Shown one piece after another: positions 24,153 through 37,368 of a stretch of 64,000 bases of DNA (position 1 is its first letter; the number at the start of each line of letters is the position of its first letter). Under the pieces are notes generated by a model, which was not told where the DNA came from, ran no database searches, and was given only the letters and a program-made list of their open reading frames with translations. The stretch is from Voacanga thouarsii (lineage: Eukaryota; Streptophyta; Magnoliopsida; Gentianales; Apocynaceae), in contig JANUWF010002282.1 of assembly GCA_026120185.1 (NCBI GenBank), forward strand, positions 372,001 through 436,000. The letters are read 5' to 3'. The position numbers and the translations under genes are program-made.

Positions 24153-24223
24153 TTAGTGTGATTAAGTGGTTAGAGCTTTGTGAATTAATTTCTAAGGTCA
24201 TGAGTTCAAATCCTATCATCTAA
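24153..24223 (+). other. tRNA-like / SINE-like segment in the U3 of LTR-E
   Basis: AAGTGGTTAGAGC resembles a tRNA A box with its D-loop continuation, and GAGTTCAAATCC, 40 bases on, fits the pol III B-box pattern GWTCRANNC. The same segment lies at the same distance from the LTR start in both LTRs of the full element. It is not a folding tRNA gene: the acceptor stem is not apparent. Confidence 0.55.
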
Positions 24224-25807
24224 GTTTCTATCATGATTATCTTAATTAAGTTTAAATTTTTATTTTCTTGCATTCCATAAAAATAGGAATGTTGTCTTAG
24301 GGGAGACATGAAGAGAATGTCCCAATCTTATCATCATGTCCTAAAAAGAATTCTAGAGAAATTCTCGTCCTTTTTATTACCTCTAGCTTTGTCCTAACAT
24401 CTTCATAATTTAAATGAACCAAAATCCATTAAATCTCTTCTTTTAATTCCAAAAATTCTGTGATAATTCTTCAGCCTTGAATTTTGAAAATCAGTCTTGG
24501 AGGATAGAGGATTGGCTGAAAATAGGAGAGAAGTTAGGATGCGTTCCCAAGAGAAATAAATCACTATGGTAGAACCTTCAATCCTACCTTCATGTTGATC
24601 ATGGTTTTAATGAAGGAAAATCTGGAAAAATTCCAGCATTCTTGTCAGTCCAGCTTTCAAAAAATTCAGCCAGTAATCCTAACCATTTGCTGCCAGAAAA
24701 ATGGTCATTTCATGTGGCCTGAAGACTGAAAATTCTGTGCAAAATTCGACTGCACAAACTGCACAAAACCAGAAAAATTTCTTGCACAACTCACTGCATT
24801 CTAAGCAGAAATTGAAGCTATCTTTTGTCATTGATTCAGCCGAGGCACCCTCTATTTTTCTCTGGAAAGAACGCTGGAAAATCACCCTTAAAAGACCCTC
24901 AAACACCCTAAAAAAACCAGCAGCAAATTGGGCTGAAGAAATGCAGAAAATTCTGCATCAAAAAGCTTGTCCATTCAAAACCTTGAACAAGTTGAAACCA
25001 GGAAAATTTCCAGTTTTGTCTCCTTAGGCCTAGACCAAAAAACACCTTCAAACCTCTACAAATTAGACCTTGTTCAGCCATGGACTGAACACCATTAACC
25101 TCCACACTTACCTTGAGTACTTGGACTCCATGATCATACCTCAAAAACCTCCTAAGATCACTCTATCCAAAACTCATTGGAACTTCAAAAAAATTCCAGA
25201 ATTCTTGCTTCATTAAATCACTCTTGTATCAAGCTAGCAAACCAGAATTTTCTCTGCCATTGTAAACTAAATTTCAGCCAGCCTTAGAGCTATATTAACC
25301 TTCATTCATTTTAGCAAAACCAAACAGTCCAGCCGGCACCATTGAAGAACAAAGAAACCTCTCTCCATCAAACACCATTAACATATCCTATATCTCAAAC
25401 CACTCCTCAAATCACTCCATTTGAATTTCAAACAATCTGATTTTTCTCTCCCTCTCTAAGCTGAAACTGAAACCCTTGAATTCCCTAAACTAATCGGCCA
25501 GCACTCTCCAGAAATTCATCCAGCATTTTCCCTCAACTCTCTCCATTTTCACCAAGAACACACACTACCTTTATTCAAGCCAAAGACTACTTTAAACACC
25601 TCCAATCCCTCTCAAAAACTCCAGAACACTCCTACATACTCCCTAGAGATCATTTCTAGAATTTATAACATCAAGTCTCAAAAATAAAAATTAGCATTCG
25701 GATCAAAACCAGTTTTTCCCTTAAAGTCTCAAGAACACCATCAATGTAACCAAGAACAATTCTTTTGTTCATCTTCTTCCCTTCAATCTTTAACATATCA
25801 TGCTAAT

Positions 25808-25838
<31 letters not shown>
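25808..25838. repeat. (CT)n microsatellite
   Basis: About 31 bases of CT in the solo LTR-E. The full element has GA at the matching place in reverse orientation. Confidence 0.9.
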
Positions 25839-25841
<3 letters not shown>

Positions 25842-27127
25842 CCGAAATGGTTGTAACTACCATGGCTATTTTTTCTCCTCCTCTCTTGGACAATTCAAGA
25901 CTCTCAAGCGTGGACCTTCTTAAATCTTCATCGAAGTGTTCATCAATCAAGTATTTTGCCTTAAACCTTCTTTTTAATTCAGAATTCATGTCTCTTAGAT
26001 ATTGATAGGAAGAATAAAATATGAATGGGGGATTAAGTATATGCATGTGAATAAAGGGGTTGGGATTAGGACATAAGAATGATTGATCATGTTTAAGCTA
26101 TATGGATTTCCGTGAGAATTGATGTATGTTCATCATGGCCTAAGAGAATTATGAATGTTTAAGCATGCTAGATGTTATGTCACCTTTGGTGAATAGGATT
26201 TTTTATGTTCTTATCTCCATTGAAGCCATGATCATAATTGTTTGGCCATGTGATAGCAAGTGTTGATTTAAGCATATGTTCATAAATGGATTAGTTTGTT
26301 GTTTGATGTTGAGGAATATGCTCATGATTCTTGTTAGCAATAGGAAAATCATGATTACGTTCTTGATGATCCTAGGCTATTTTAATTAGTAAATTTTATT
26401 ACCTTAATTAAAATTATTACTATATTTTTCTCTAAGGATTTTGGAATTGCTAGGAAGTTTTGGAAATGGGATGTTACATGAAATATTGACATTTTACTAG
26501 TCAAATAAATGATATTTTTCCTTAGAAATAATATATGCATAGGCATAATATTAAATAAGATCTTTTATATAAATAATGATAATGACCTTGTAGACCATAG
26601 TTCAAACTTTTGCTTATATTCATAAATATTATTTATATTAAAATTTGTTGTTATTTATTAAACAAAAATTTAATATAATTCATTTATTTATTAATTGTAT
26701 TTATTACTAATTATTTATTATCTATTAAAAATTAATTAAAAATTAATTGTAATTTATTATTTATTTATAATAAAGCTATTTTTAAATTACCATTTACTAA
26801 TATTTAGGGCTTGGTATTATTCAATATTCAAACCTTAGGTTATCTATTAATAACAACACTCAAGAATTATTATTTGAGTCTATAATTTATTAGCAATTAT
26901 TTTCGAACCTCTAGTCATTTTAACTTATCAAACTAGACTTGTTTTATAAAATTCTTTATCAGCTACCCTTAAAGCTTAGGACATTAGGGTCGTGATTGTA
27001 ATAAGTTGAACTTGGATTATTTGTGTAAGTGAATTTAGCTTGAGTGTAACCTTATGTTTTGTGTTTACCCCAGGTAGGGTTAGGTCACCCTTGGAAGACT
27101 TTTGAATTTGAGCAAGCAAAGAATCAG

Positions 27128-27910
27128 GTAAGCTCCTACATGGAATTTGGTGAAGACCAAAAATTACTGTGGCAAGCTAAACGCGATGTGTATGGAAATT
27201 CATGTTGTAAAGGCAATTAAGGACTAATTTTCCTATTTATTTCAGTCAAGTAAACCATTTGAAAATCAAACAAGCAGTTTTACACAAAATGCTAAACTTT
27301 TTCTAAAACCCAACTTTGACAAGAATTTTAGAACCCTTAATTGCTATTTCCAAATAAAGCAATGTAAGATCCATTTTCTCCCAAGTGGGACAATCAACGT
27401 TGAGTACTCAATAAGGGTAGACTACCAGGACTAGTCTTTGAAGGGTTAGGGTAAGTCTCTCAGCAGGTGGCCACCTCTGAGATAATATGCCAGTCCGGTA
27501 GGTCATGCCGGTCCGAGCTAGCAAGTTTCAGTCTTGTGGACTGTGTGTTTCTAGAGTGGACAACCGGTAAGTTTGGGTGTAGAGATTGAGGAGTATCTAA
27601 CCCAATAGGCCATACACTTACCTTTTGTCAGCTTGCACAAAGTATGGCATTCTGACCGTTGCTTAGTCATGGGGCCAAATGTGTGGTAACCCATGACTAC
27701 TCATTTGAGTGGTTGTATTTATTGTGCACATGTGTGGATTAAAAATCAAAACACCACTCCTTATTTTCGATACTTATTTAATGATTGCCAGCAGTTTCTC
27801 TTATGGAACTGTTACAACTTGCATACATGAATTATTTTACCCGAAACACTCAAAGCACACACGGGCTTATTGAGATTTTTATCTTATCAACTTTTATACC
27901 ATGTTTTCAG
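27128..27910 (+). other. Candidate intron in solo LTR-E
   Basis: Donor-like CAG/GTAAGC and acceptor ACCATGTTTTCAG. Both sites are kept in the LTRs of the full gypsy E element (donor GTAAGC at minus 39341, acceptor at minus 38517 in the 5' LTR). Predicted only. Confidence 0.35.
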
Positions 27911-28174
27911 GTTGATCCGGCTGTGGAGGTCAATAGCTAGACTTGTTGCCTATGTTTTGAAGACTTTATGTTGTTTTCTTTATGGATGTTTTGAGAGAGT
28001 GTAGCAAACAATTTATTTTGGATTTGTTCCTGTATTTATCTTTTGGGTTGTAATAAGTTTAATTTTAAAGTATTTATTTTATTTTATTATATGTGACCTA
28101 GTTATAAAGACCCCTTGTCCATTGGACGGGGTGACATCCCCAGCCCTGTTGGGCCTAGGTAGTGGGGTGTTACA

Positions 28175-28523
28175 ACATCTAACATCCTTAGGCCTCTAGT
28201 CTAATGATCCACGACTTCCTGGATTGTTTCCACTTTCCAAGGGAGCTACTGTAAAGCAAACATCCAAATTATATTTCCTAGGGCCCTAGATATTTAGATC
28301 ATTCAGACAACCACAAGAGATGATATAGTACAGAAACTATCTTGTACAAGCCTGTCTTAACTAACCAGTCACACATACCCAACATACAAGTATATTCGCC
28401 ATACGATAGAACCTCAACTATAGCATATCAAAGTACATGCTTCCAGCTTCGTTAGACCACCAACTCATAGTCAAGTCGTAGAGTACTAGTGCACGTTGTA
28501 GCAATAGTAGTCTAGGTTTCTAC
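28175..28523 (-). repeat. LTR-B (minus), second piece
   Basis: From ACATCTAACATCCTTAGG to GTCTAGGTTTCTAC. It carries the right copy of the ACATC duplication and the left copy of the gypsy E duplication TCTAC. Confidence 0.88.
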
Positions 28524-30866
28524 TGTAACACCCCACTACTTAGGCCTGCCAGGTCCGGGGATGTTACCCCGTCCAAAGGACAAGGGGTCTTTATAACTAG
28601 GTCATACAGATAAAATAGCGGAAATAAATGATACTTGAATATTTATTACATCCCAAAATAAACATCTATCCAAAATAAATTCGAGAATACCAAAAACAAA
28701 TCCATAATAAAAATTCATCCACTCTCATATCTCCATAACTTTTCCAAACATAAATCATCATAAATCTTCCAAAGCGGGCATAATCTAGCTACTCGTCCCC
28801 ACAACATGACCGACCTGAAAACATGGTAAAAAGGTAGTGAGACAGAAATCTCAGTAAGTCCGTGTCTGTTTATGTGTCAGGTGAAAACATTTCGTGAATG
28901 CAAAGTATAAAATTCTTTATAAGAGATCACTGGCAAGAAATAAACATTTGTAAAAAGCAAGAGTGGTGTTTGGCATTTCAGCCATACATAATTTATAAAA
29001 TCAACCACTCGAAAGAAAGGATTACGGGTTACCACACGTTTGGCCCCATAACCGAATGGTCAGCATGCCACACTTTGTGCATACTGCCGGTCAGAATGCC
29101 ACACTTTGTGCAGACTGACAAAAGTAGGTGATCGGCCTACTGGGTAAGATACTCCTCCTTCTCTATACCCAAACAACAACCGGGTGTCCATTCCGGCATA
29201 ACTCAGTCACTTGACTGAAGAGTGCACTGCTAGCTCGGACTGGCACGACCTACTGGACTGACGTCCTATCCGAGAAGGACTCACCCCTCAGAGGTGGCCA
29301 CCTACTGAGAGACTTACCCTAACCCCTCAAAGACTAGTCCTAGTAGTCCACCCTTATTGAGTACTCAACGTAACGTATCCCACTTAGGAAAAATGAACAA
29401 ACACAGTTCCACTTGAACATGGCAAAAAAAAGGTTTCCAAAATCTTTGTCAAAAATAGTTTCAGAAAGAGTTCTGAGTTTGAGTAAATCTGCTTGATAAA
29501 TTTCAAATAACTCATTTGATGGAAATAAAACAGGAGACAACCCTCAATTGTCTTTACAAAAATGAGTGTCCATGCATTCTACATTTGGCTTGCCATAATT
29601 AAACATTTTCCAACAATCAGGTTTCATGCAGGAGCTTACCCGATTCTTGCTCACAACAACAAGGTCTCCAAAAGCTGACCTAACCCCACATGGGCAAATA
29701 CAAATCACAATCAATTCCAAGCTACAATCCACTTCCTTAATTTTAAATCAACTTCTCTTACTACTACCATGATCCCAGTGTCCCAAGCTTTAAGGCCAAA
29801 CAATACATAAATATGTTTGTAGGTTGAGCCTAATTTGATATTTAAAATAATTAATGGTTTGGGAAATAATTTCTAATAAGTTGAAAGTTTAAATCTTGCT
29901 AGGGAAAATTTAGAGTTTATTTGCTCAAGAGTCCTAGGTAGTAATAAGTAAAATAATGATTTAATAATAGTTTAGTTGTTAGAAAATAATTGGTTGCTAA
30001 AACTAGTAGAGATTAAATTTAATGAGTATTGCTTGGAAAATAATAAGTAAACTTTTAAAAGGGGATTTGACCTAATAAATAGTTTACTAATTATAATTAT
30101 TTCCATAAAAGGCTTCAATTGATTTCTTTATTTTAAATAATATTTATTTATTTTATTTTCTAGCAAAGTTATTATTTATTTGACCAAAATATCCTTTATG
30201 TATATAATAATCCAAATCTACCCTTCCTAGGTTTTTTTCGACATTTACTAGGAAAATTTTATATAATTAAATATTTTATTTATGAACTAAAATTAGTTTA
30301 GGGATAACTAGATCATGGTCAAATTTCTATGGCTAACCACAATCAAGAACATATGCAATCGTTCCTTTCATCAAATCATCCAAATCATGTACAAAAGCAT
30401 AGATCTAAATTTATTAAGACATGATCTAACCTCTACTAGCATAAATATGATCATGGCTTCAATAATCTAACATGCATATAAATCCTATTCACCAAAGGTG
30501 ACATAATCTCTAGCATGCTTTATCTCAAATACTTCATGCATCAAACCTCAAATCATCACACAATCAACCAAGATAATCCTTCCATGCATAAATCCCATCT
30601 TCTTCACAATCATACACATATTCATGCTTCAATCTCAATAATACATACTCAAATCCTATCACCATCCACCCACAATCAACATCGTCCTAGAGACATGATT
30701 CTAGAGTTTAAAAGAAGGATTGAATGGACTTACTTGATCGATGAATGCTTTGAAGGAGTTTTAGAAGAGATCTCAACTCCTTGATGCCTAACTTTGTCCA
30801 AGGGAGATGGCGAAAACATGGACATGGGGAAAAGGAGCCATCCGGCCAAGAGAGGCAGGTTTCGGC

Positions 30867-30906
30867 CATGAGAGAGAGACAGAGAGAGAGAGAGAAAGAG
30901 AGAGAA
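30867..30906. repeat. Interrupted (GA)n tract
   Basis: GA repeats with a few other bases in the 3' LTR. The 5' LTR has a cleaner run at 40574-40614, a length difference between the two LTRs. Confidence 0.85.
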
Positions 30907-32542
30907 AAAGAAACCATTAGCATGCTTATACATATAAGTTCTCATTAGAGATCAAGATTGGAGGAGATGAAGTTGTTAGAATAAATTTACCTTGAAGATG
31001 TTCTTGTCCTTCACATAAATTTCTAGTTTTGATCCGAAGTAGCAAGATGATTTGTGGAGTTTGACGTTAAGAATGGGGTTGATGGACTCACGGCAGTGAG
31101 TAGGTCAAATCTGGAAGTTTTAGAGAGTATTTGAGATGGTTTGGAGGGGTTTTAGGTGAAGGAAAGAGGTAGGTGTTCTTGGTGTAGTGTGTGTGTTCTT
31201 GGAGGTTGAGAGAATTCGAGAGATTAGATTTGTGTAGCTGCCAAAATTCTGTGAGAGTTAGGGCTTGCCGAATTTCTATAGGGTTTAGAAAGTTGTTTCT
31301 CTAATTTGGAAGGGAAAAGGAAAGGTTAGTTGTTACAATCCTTGAAGAATATTTTTAAGAAGTGAATTTGGAAATTAAATATTCCAAGAATATCTTGATT
31401 GTTAGTGAGCTTTGGAAGTCTGCCATGGCCTACTTTTTGAGCAGAATTTCGATGGGATTAATGCTGGTTTATGGAAGCTTATGGTGGCCAAAAGTAGGGT
31501 GCTCAATGGTGAAGAAGAAGTTTGGTTATTTGGGGAATGCATTATGGGAAGTTGCTAAACAAAGGTGGCTGGAATTTTGGAAATCAATCAAGCATAATTG
31601 TTGGGATCTGTTGGAGAGATTTTCGGACAGCCATTGCTGAATTTCGTGCAGAAGCTTAAGGGAAACAATGGAGCTCTCTTATTGGAGGTTTAAGGAAGGT
31701 TTATGCAGAACAAGGGTGGTGTTTCGGCTGGAAGAAGATTAGGAAACAAAGCTGGAAAATTTTCCTGCACAGAATTTCGCTGCGCAGAAATTTTCTGGAC
31801 AGATTTTCGGCTGCCATTTTCAGCCAACTTGCAGAGAGTTTGAAGGGGAATTTTGGGGGTATTCAAGGCTGGTTTCGAGCCATCTTCATGGAGGAAAAAC
31901 ATGGCTAAGGTGCTGTACAAAATCTGGAAGAAAACAGCTTAGTTTTGGACTCTCAAAGTGGCGATTTGTACAGGAATTTTTCCTGTTGTTGCTCCAGCTT
32001 TGAGCAGTCAGAAAATGGCCAAGAAATCCAAATTGCAAACTGATCCTAAAGACCATTTTTCTGGCAGCATTTGGGAAGGAATGTTAGCTAAGAAACTCGA
32101 CACTATCAAGGCACAATAGGCTTGAAAATTTCAGCTCATTCCAAGAAGGAAAATGAACTAGCTAGAGTGAATTTTCAGCAAGCTCACTAGAGGGATTTTT
32201 CCTCTTGGAATTTCCCACACCTCTTCCACATTTTTCAGACCATAAGAAGTCTTTTATTAAGACATTTTGATCCTACAAGATCATAGCACTTTACTAAAAT
32301 TTCTGGAAGAAAATGGCTAGAATCACTTGATCAAACTAATGAGTTGAGAATTAAGGAAAATCAAAGATCAAGGGAAAATAAATTCCCTTTAGGAAATTCG
32401 AGTAGGGTAAGGGAGTAGAATGAGGTTACTCCTAACATGTCTCTCTTAGGACATACTCTCTACCTTACTCCAAGCTCATAAGGCTGAAATTATTCTTCCC
32501 CCAGCAAAAAGAAATAAATAAATAAAATTTAATCAAGCTAAA

Positions 32543-32614
32543 GCTTCTATGATGGAATTCGAACCCAAGACCTCAAGAATTGATTCCAAAGCTCTAACCA
32601 CTAAACCACAACAA
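32543..32614 (-). other. tRNA-like segment in the 3' LTR of gypsy E
   Basis: On the minus strand GTGGTTTAGTGGTTAGAGC is followed 30 bases on by GGGTTCGAATTCC. The B box carries one extra T relative to the tRNA consensus. It lies about 250 bases from the LTR start, as in the solo LTR. Confidence 0.55.
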
Positions 32615-32861
32615 TTCTTGTTGTTATTTCCCCTAGAAAATTAATTCCTATTTAATCCTCAAGCTATCTTCCTATTTTCACCTCATGCAAAAATTACCAT
32701 TTTGCCCTTCTCACTCAATACCCACCAACAAAGCTTCAGAACAGTAAAACTCAAATCCAAAGCACATAAAAATCATATAAAAATATATTGAATCGTGAAA
32801 TAAGGCATGGTATGCATCCCAATCCCCTTACTCTAAGGTTGGTCTTGACTGGGGTTTCACA

Positions 32862-32875
32862 TCCTCCCCACCTTA
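32862..32875 (-). promoter_or_regulatory. Polypurine tract of gypsy E
   Basis: On the minus strand AAGGTGGGGAGGA ends directly at the TG of the 3' LTR. GAGACGAAATTCTTC lies just before it, as in gypsy H and F. Confidence 0.85.
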
Positions 32876-32907
32876 GAAGAATTTCGTCTCGAAATTCAAG
32901 CATACCT

Positions 32908-35900
32908 CTATTTCAGCTCGGGATATTTCCGCTTAACCCATTCTTCCGACTCCCATGTGGCATCCTGCATACCGTGATGCTCCCACTGAATCTTAACCAT
33001 CGGTATCTGCTTATTTCGGAGAGTTTTGACAATGCGGTCCAATATCCGCACAGGCTTTTCCACGTAGCTCAGGTCGGCCTGCAGTACTAACGGTTCATCA
33101 TTTAGTACATGTCCAGGATCCACATTATACTTCTTTAGTTGTGACACGTGAAACACATCATAGATACCCGTCAACCCATCTGGCAGGTCTAATCGGTAAG
33201 CTACTGGTCCGATTCTTTCCTTAATCGGAAACGGCCCCAAATATCTCGGATTCAACTTTCCGCCCTTCGGATGCTTCAAAATTCCCCTATTCAGCGTCAG
33301 CTTCAGAAATACACGGTCCCCGACTTGAAACTCTAATTCCCTTCTTCGGTTGTCCGCATAGCTCTTCTGCCGGCTCTGAGCCACCTTTAACCTTTCCCGA
33401 ATCAGTTTCACTTTATCCAACATTTCTTGGACACAGAGCTCTCCAGTTTTGCTCACATGACCATCTTCCGACCAACTCCAATACAATGGTACTTGACACT
33501 TGCGCCTATACAGAGCCTCATACGGTGCCATCCCGATCGAAGCTTGATAGCTGTTGTTATATGACAGCTCGGCATACGGTACACACTCGATCCACTTATC
33601 CCCAAAATCCAGGACACAAGCTCTCAACATATCTTCTAATATTTGGATCACCCTTTATGACTGCCCATCAGTCTGCGGATGCGCCGTTATACTAAATTTC
33701 AAATTCGACCCCATTGCCTCCTGGAACTTTCCCTAAAAACGAGATGTAAACCTCGGGTCTCGGTCCGACACTATGCTCGAAGGTACTCCATGAAGTTGGA
33801 CTACTTCTCGAACATAAGTCTGGGCCAGCTTCTCCATGGAGTCCCTCACATTTACCGGTATGAAATGGGCCGACTTGGTCAGCCGATCCACCACTACCCA
33901 TATGGCGTCCTTCTGGGTCTTTGACATGGGGAGTCCGGTGACAAAGTCCATAGTCACCTCCTCCTACTTCCATTCTGGTATTGGCAGTGGCTGCAATAGT
34001 CCTGCTAACTTTTTGTGCTCCACTTTAACATTCTGGCAAGTAAGACTGGTCGATACATACTTGACCACATCCCGCTTCAGTCCGGGCCACCAATATGCTC
34101 TCTTCAAATCCTGATACATCTTGACTGCCCCGGATGAATGACATACTTGCTCTTGTGTGACTCCTCCAAAATTCTATCCTTCAATTGCTGCTCTCCGGAT
34201 ACACACAATTGATCTCTGAAATGAAAAACTCCCGCTTCATCCTAATGAAATTCACCGCCTGGCCGCTTAAGCTCCTTATCCTTGAAGAGTTGAAATTAGG
34301 TGTTGTTTCATTGAGCTTCTACAATTTCTCCCTTCAAATCTGGCGCCAATCTCAAATTGCTGATGATAATTCTTTGATCTTGCACTTCCACCCTTCTGTC
34401 CAACACATCCTAAACCGCTTGCATTTCTTGCACCTTCAGTCTAGCCATTCCAACTTTTCTGCTCAGGTGCGTCTGCCACAACGTTGGCCTTCCCGGGATG
34501 GTAGTTGATCGGGCAATGGTATTCCTCCAAGAACTCCATCTACCTTCGCTGCCTCAAGTTCAGATCCTTTTGAGTGAAGATATACTTCAGACTCTTATGG
34601 TCGATGAACATCTCATATTCGGCTCCATACAAGTAGTGTCGCCATTTCTTTAAGGCGAACACTATAGCTCCAGATCATAAGTGGGGTAGTTCACCTCATG
34701 AGGTCGTAACTTTCGAGATGCATAAGCAATCACTTTTCTGTCTTGCATTAACACTGCTCCCAGTCCCTCTTTCGAAGCGTCAGTGTACAGCGCGTAAGGT
34801 TTGCCTTCCTCCGGTAGACTCAATACTGGTGCTGTCATCAGTCCCTCCTTTAATTCTTGGAAACTTTTCTCATATTTTTCGTTCCATACAAACTGAACAT
34901 CCTTTCTCAACAAACGGGTCATTGGCGATGCGAGCGTCGAAAATCCCTTGATAAACCTTCGGTAGTATCCAGCCAATCCCAAGAAACTCCGGATCTCGGT
35001 AATATTCCCTGGCTGCTTCCAATCTGATACCGCTTCAACCTTTGCCGGATCTACCTTGATACCTTCCTTGGTTACCATATGACCAAGGAATGTCATACTG
35101 TCTAGCCAAAATTCACACTTGCTGAACTTCGCGTATAGCTTGTGCTCCCGCAGTTTCTCCAGCACGAGCCTCAGATGCTCCGCATGCTCCTCCGGACTCT
35201 TGGAGTAAATCAAAATGTCATTGATGAAGACCACCACAAACTTATCCATATATGGTGTTGAAGGCTGTCTTGGAGATATCTTCCTCTCTTATCCACACTT
35301 GGTAATATCCTTGTCTCAGATCCAACTTGGAATAGCTACTGGATCCCTGTAACTGATCAAATACCTCGTCAATCAAGGGTAATGGGTACTTGTTCTTAAT
35401 CGTCAAATTGTTCAGCCCTCGGTAGTCGATACATAGCCTCAGGGTTCCGTCCTTCTTCTTTACAAATAGCACAGGCGCTCCCCACGACGACGTGCTCGGT
35501 CTAATATAGCCTTGACCAACTAGCTCCTCTAGCTGCTTTTTCAACTCTTTCAACTCTGCCAGTGCCATCTGGTACGGCGTCCGCGATACTGGTCCTGCTC
35601 TGGGAACTAAGTCTATGGTGAATTCCACTTCTCAACTAGGAGGTAGAGAATCAAGCTCCATTGAAAACACATCGAGAAAATCTTTTACAACTTCCGTGTC
35701 TTCCAGAGTGCACTGGTCATTCGGTTTGTTTATCACGTAAGCCAGATAACCTTGACATCCTTACCTCAATAATTTATGGGCCTTAGCCCATGCAATTAAG
35801 TACTTCAGTTCTTTCACCCTTTTGCCATTGAATTCCAATACATCACAACCCGGCCTGACGAATTGGACTGACTTATTTTTACAGTCTACCCTAGCGCCAT

Positions 35901-36360
35901 GCTTGGCTAACCAGTCTATTCCCAGAATCATGTCATAATCCTCAATGTCTAACACAATCAAATCTCCCTCTAAGTTTTCTCTCCCTACATTAATCTTACA
36001 ATCCTTCACATACCGATCCGCTTGCGCCATCTTCCCCAAAGGTGTGCTTACTTCTAAAATGAAAGGTAGCTCCACTCCATCCCAACCCAAATGACATGCA
36101 CACAACTTGTTTACATAGGAATGAATAGAGCTGGGATCAATTAAAGCATTAACGGAACGTCCTTGAATAGTGAATGTACCTTCTACCACAGCTGCATCGG
36201 CCCCAACTTCCTCTCTGTTGAGGGCGAACACCTTGGCCTTCACTTGGGGCTTCGGTGCTCCACTCCCGGATGCTCCCGTGGTGTTGGCTCGGTTGTGTCC
36301 CGGGTTATGAGCCAGGTTTCCTTGCCTGACGCGGTGCAATTTGGGGTAGGTGTTCCTCAA
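32908..36360 (-). pseudogene. Gypsy E pol: protease, RT, RNase H, integrase, chromodomain-like tail
   Basis: The first 199-residue frame (36360-35761) holds the protease region with ALIDPSSIHSYV, Ser replacing the usual Gly, and ILGIDWLAKHGARVD. RT follows (35628-35242) with [16 protein letters not shown] and [14 protein letters not shown]. Near 35250 a deletion of about 100 bases removes the RT segment that normally contains LVMPFGLTNAP; RT resumes with [17 protein letters not shown] instead of [24 protein letters not shown] and [16 protein letters not shown] (start of RNase H) follow, with a small frameshifting deletion near 34670. Integrase shows [24 protein letters not shown] and [11 protein letters not shown], with stops near 33735 and 33656, then ILEDMLRACV. 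The last 247 codons are open and end in a chromodomain-like KTLRNKQIPMVKIQWEHHG. Confidence 0.92.
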
Positions 36361-36361
36361 G

Positions 36362-37368
36362 TAGTTCGGGTCGCCACAGTGATGGCATTTCTTCTCACCA
36401 CCCTTAGACCAACAATTTCTCTCGGTGTGGCCTTTTCTTCCACACTGTCTGCATGATGGGAGATTCGGGGCAGGTCCACTTGGTGCTGTCCGGGCTTGCT
36501 TTCCCTAGTTCTGCCATTGATGATTGGCGGGGCACTTGTGTGGTTCCGGTCTCGGGAAATGTCCCTACGACTGCCTTGGCGGCTGGAAAGGCTTGGCCGC
36601 CATCCTGCTGTGGTCCTTGTTCTCGGTGCGAGTAGCTGCGTCTACAACCCCTGAATAAGTTGTCGGTGGAGCAGGTGCCAATGCTCTCCTCAGTTCCGGT
36701 CTCAGCCCCTTAATGAACTGCCTCGTCCTGTTCTGCTTGGTGTCGACTAATCTTCGGCAGTATTTTAACAATTGAATGAATCGCGCCGCATATTGAGCTA
36801 CTGACAAGCTTCCCTGTCTCAGATTCTGAAATTCATCCTCTCGCTTTTCCACAATCCACTGAGGGATGTACTCCGTCCTGAAGGCTTCAACGAAACTGGA
36901 CCACGTCCATTCTTGCTCATCTATCTCCCAGTCATCTTGGACCCGCTGCCACCATGCCCGAGCTGGTCCTCTCAATCGAAAAGCTACAAACTTAACCATC
37001 CGCTCCTCAGCATACTGGAGCGTTGTGAATATGTCCTCCATTTGCTCAACCCATTGTTCGGCCTTCTGATCTTGTTCGACTTCTCCCATAAAAATGGGCA
37101 GTTGAAATTTCAAAAACCTCTCTAAGGCCTCATCTTCCCCTTTAGGTTTCCTTCGCTCACTCATCGTCTGAAAAATCTCGGTCATCTTACTGAGTGCCTG
37201 GCCCATTGACACATCAACTGGGGCATCGGACCCCATTCCCATTTCTGGATCACTTTGTCCATTACCCGGATTGGGTGATTGCATCTATTCAGTTTCAACT
37301 TCCGGTGCTACGAGGTCTACCTCCGGAATCCTTCTGGTTGAAGAAGCTGCACGTCGCTTGGGTGCCAT
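36362..37368 (-). pseudogene. Gypsy E gag (capsid and zinc knuckles)
   Basis: The natural start seems to be the ATG at 37368, giving MAPKRRAASSTRRIPE; a TAG at codon 28 interrupts it just before a second Met (37284), from which 239 codons are open. The Retrotrans_gag domain is plain: FLKFQLPIFMGEVEQDQKAE, WVEQMEDIFTTLQY, FRLRGPARAWWQRV, FVEAFRTEYIPQ and EFQNLRQGSLSVAQYAARF. After a stop at 36565 the frame continues with CRQCGRKGHTERNC, a CCHC zinc knuckle (near 36412-36455), and a degenerate second knuckle beginning CHHCGD. The product would form the particle that packages element RNA. It lies about 400 bases after the extra ORF. Confidence 0.88.

Larger units (their letters stand above)
23893..28174 (+). 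mobile_element. Solo LTR of gypsy family E
   Basis: The LTR runs from TGTGAAACCCCACC to GGGGTGTTACA, 4282 bases, with the perfect target duplication ACATC at 23888-23892 and 28175-28179. It is the reverse orientation of the LTRs of the full element at 28524-42561 and is visibly more diverged from them than they are from each other. It contains a tRNA-like segment near 24153, a CT run at 25808-25838 and a candidate intron at 27128-27910. Its ORFs look like chance. Confidence 0.92.
28524..32861 (-). repeat. 3' LTR of gypsy E
   Basis: 4338 bases, TGTAACACCCCACTAC to GGGGTTTCACA in plus view; on the minus strand it opens TGTGAAACCCC. It contains a GA run near 30867-30906 and a tRNA-like segment at 32543-32614. 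Confidence 0.93.

Noticed and set aside
24701..25027. 108-codon ORF in solo LTR-E
   Set aside because: It lies within a non-coding LTR, has no recognisable motif and is not kept as an ORF in the LTRs of the full element.
31362..31640. 92-codon ORF in LTR-E, with a similar one at 41065-41343
   Set aside because: The two copies are the two LTRs of one young element, so similarity is no sign of selection. I see no matching ORF on the sense strand of the solo LTR.
33486..34508. Several plus-strand ORFs across gypsy E pol
   Set aside because: They are antisense shadows of integrase and RNase H on the minus strand.
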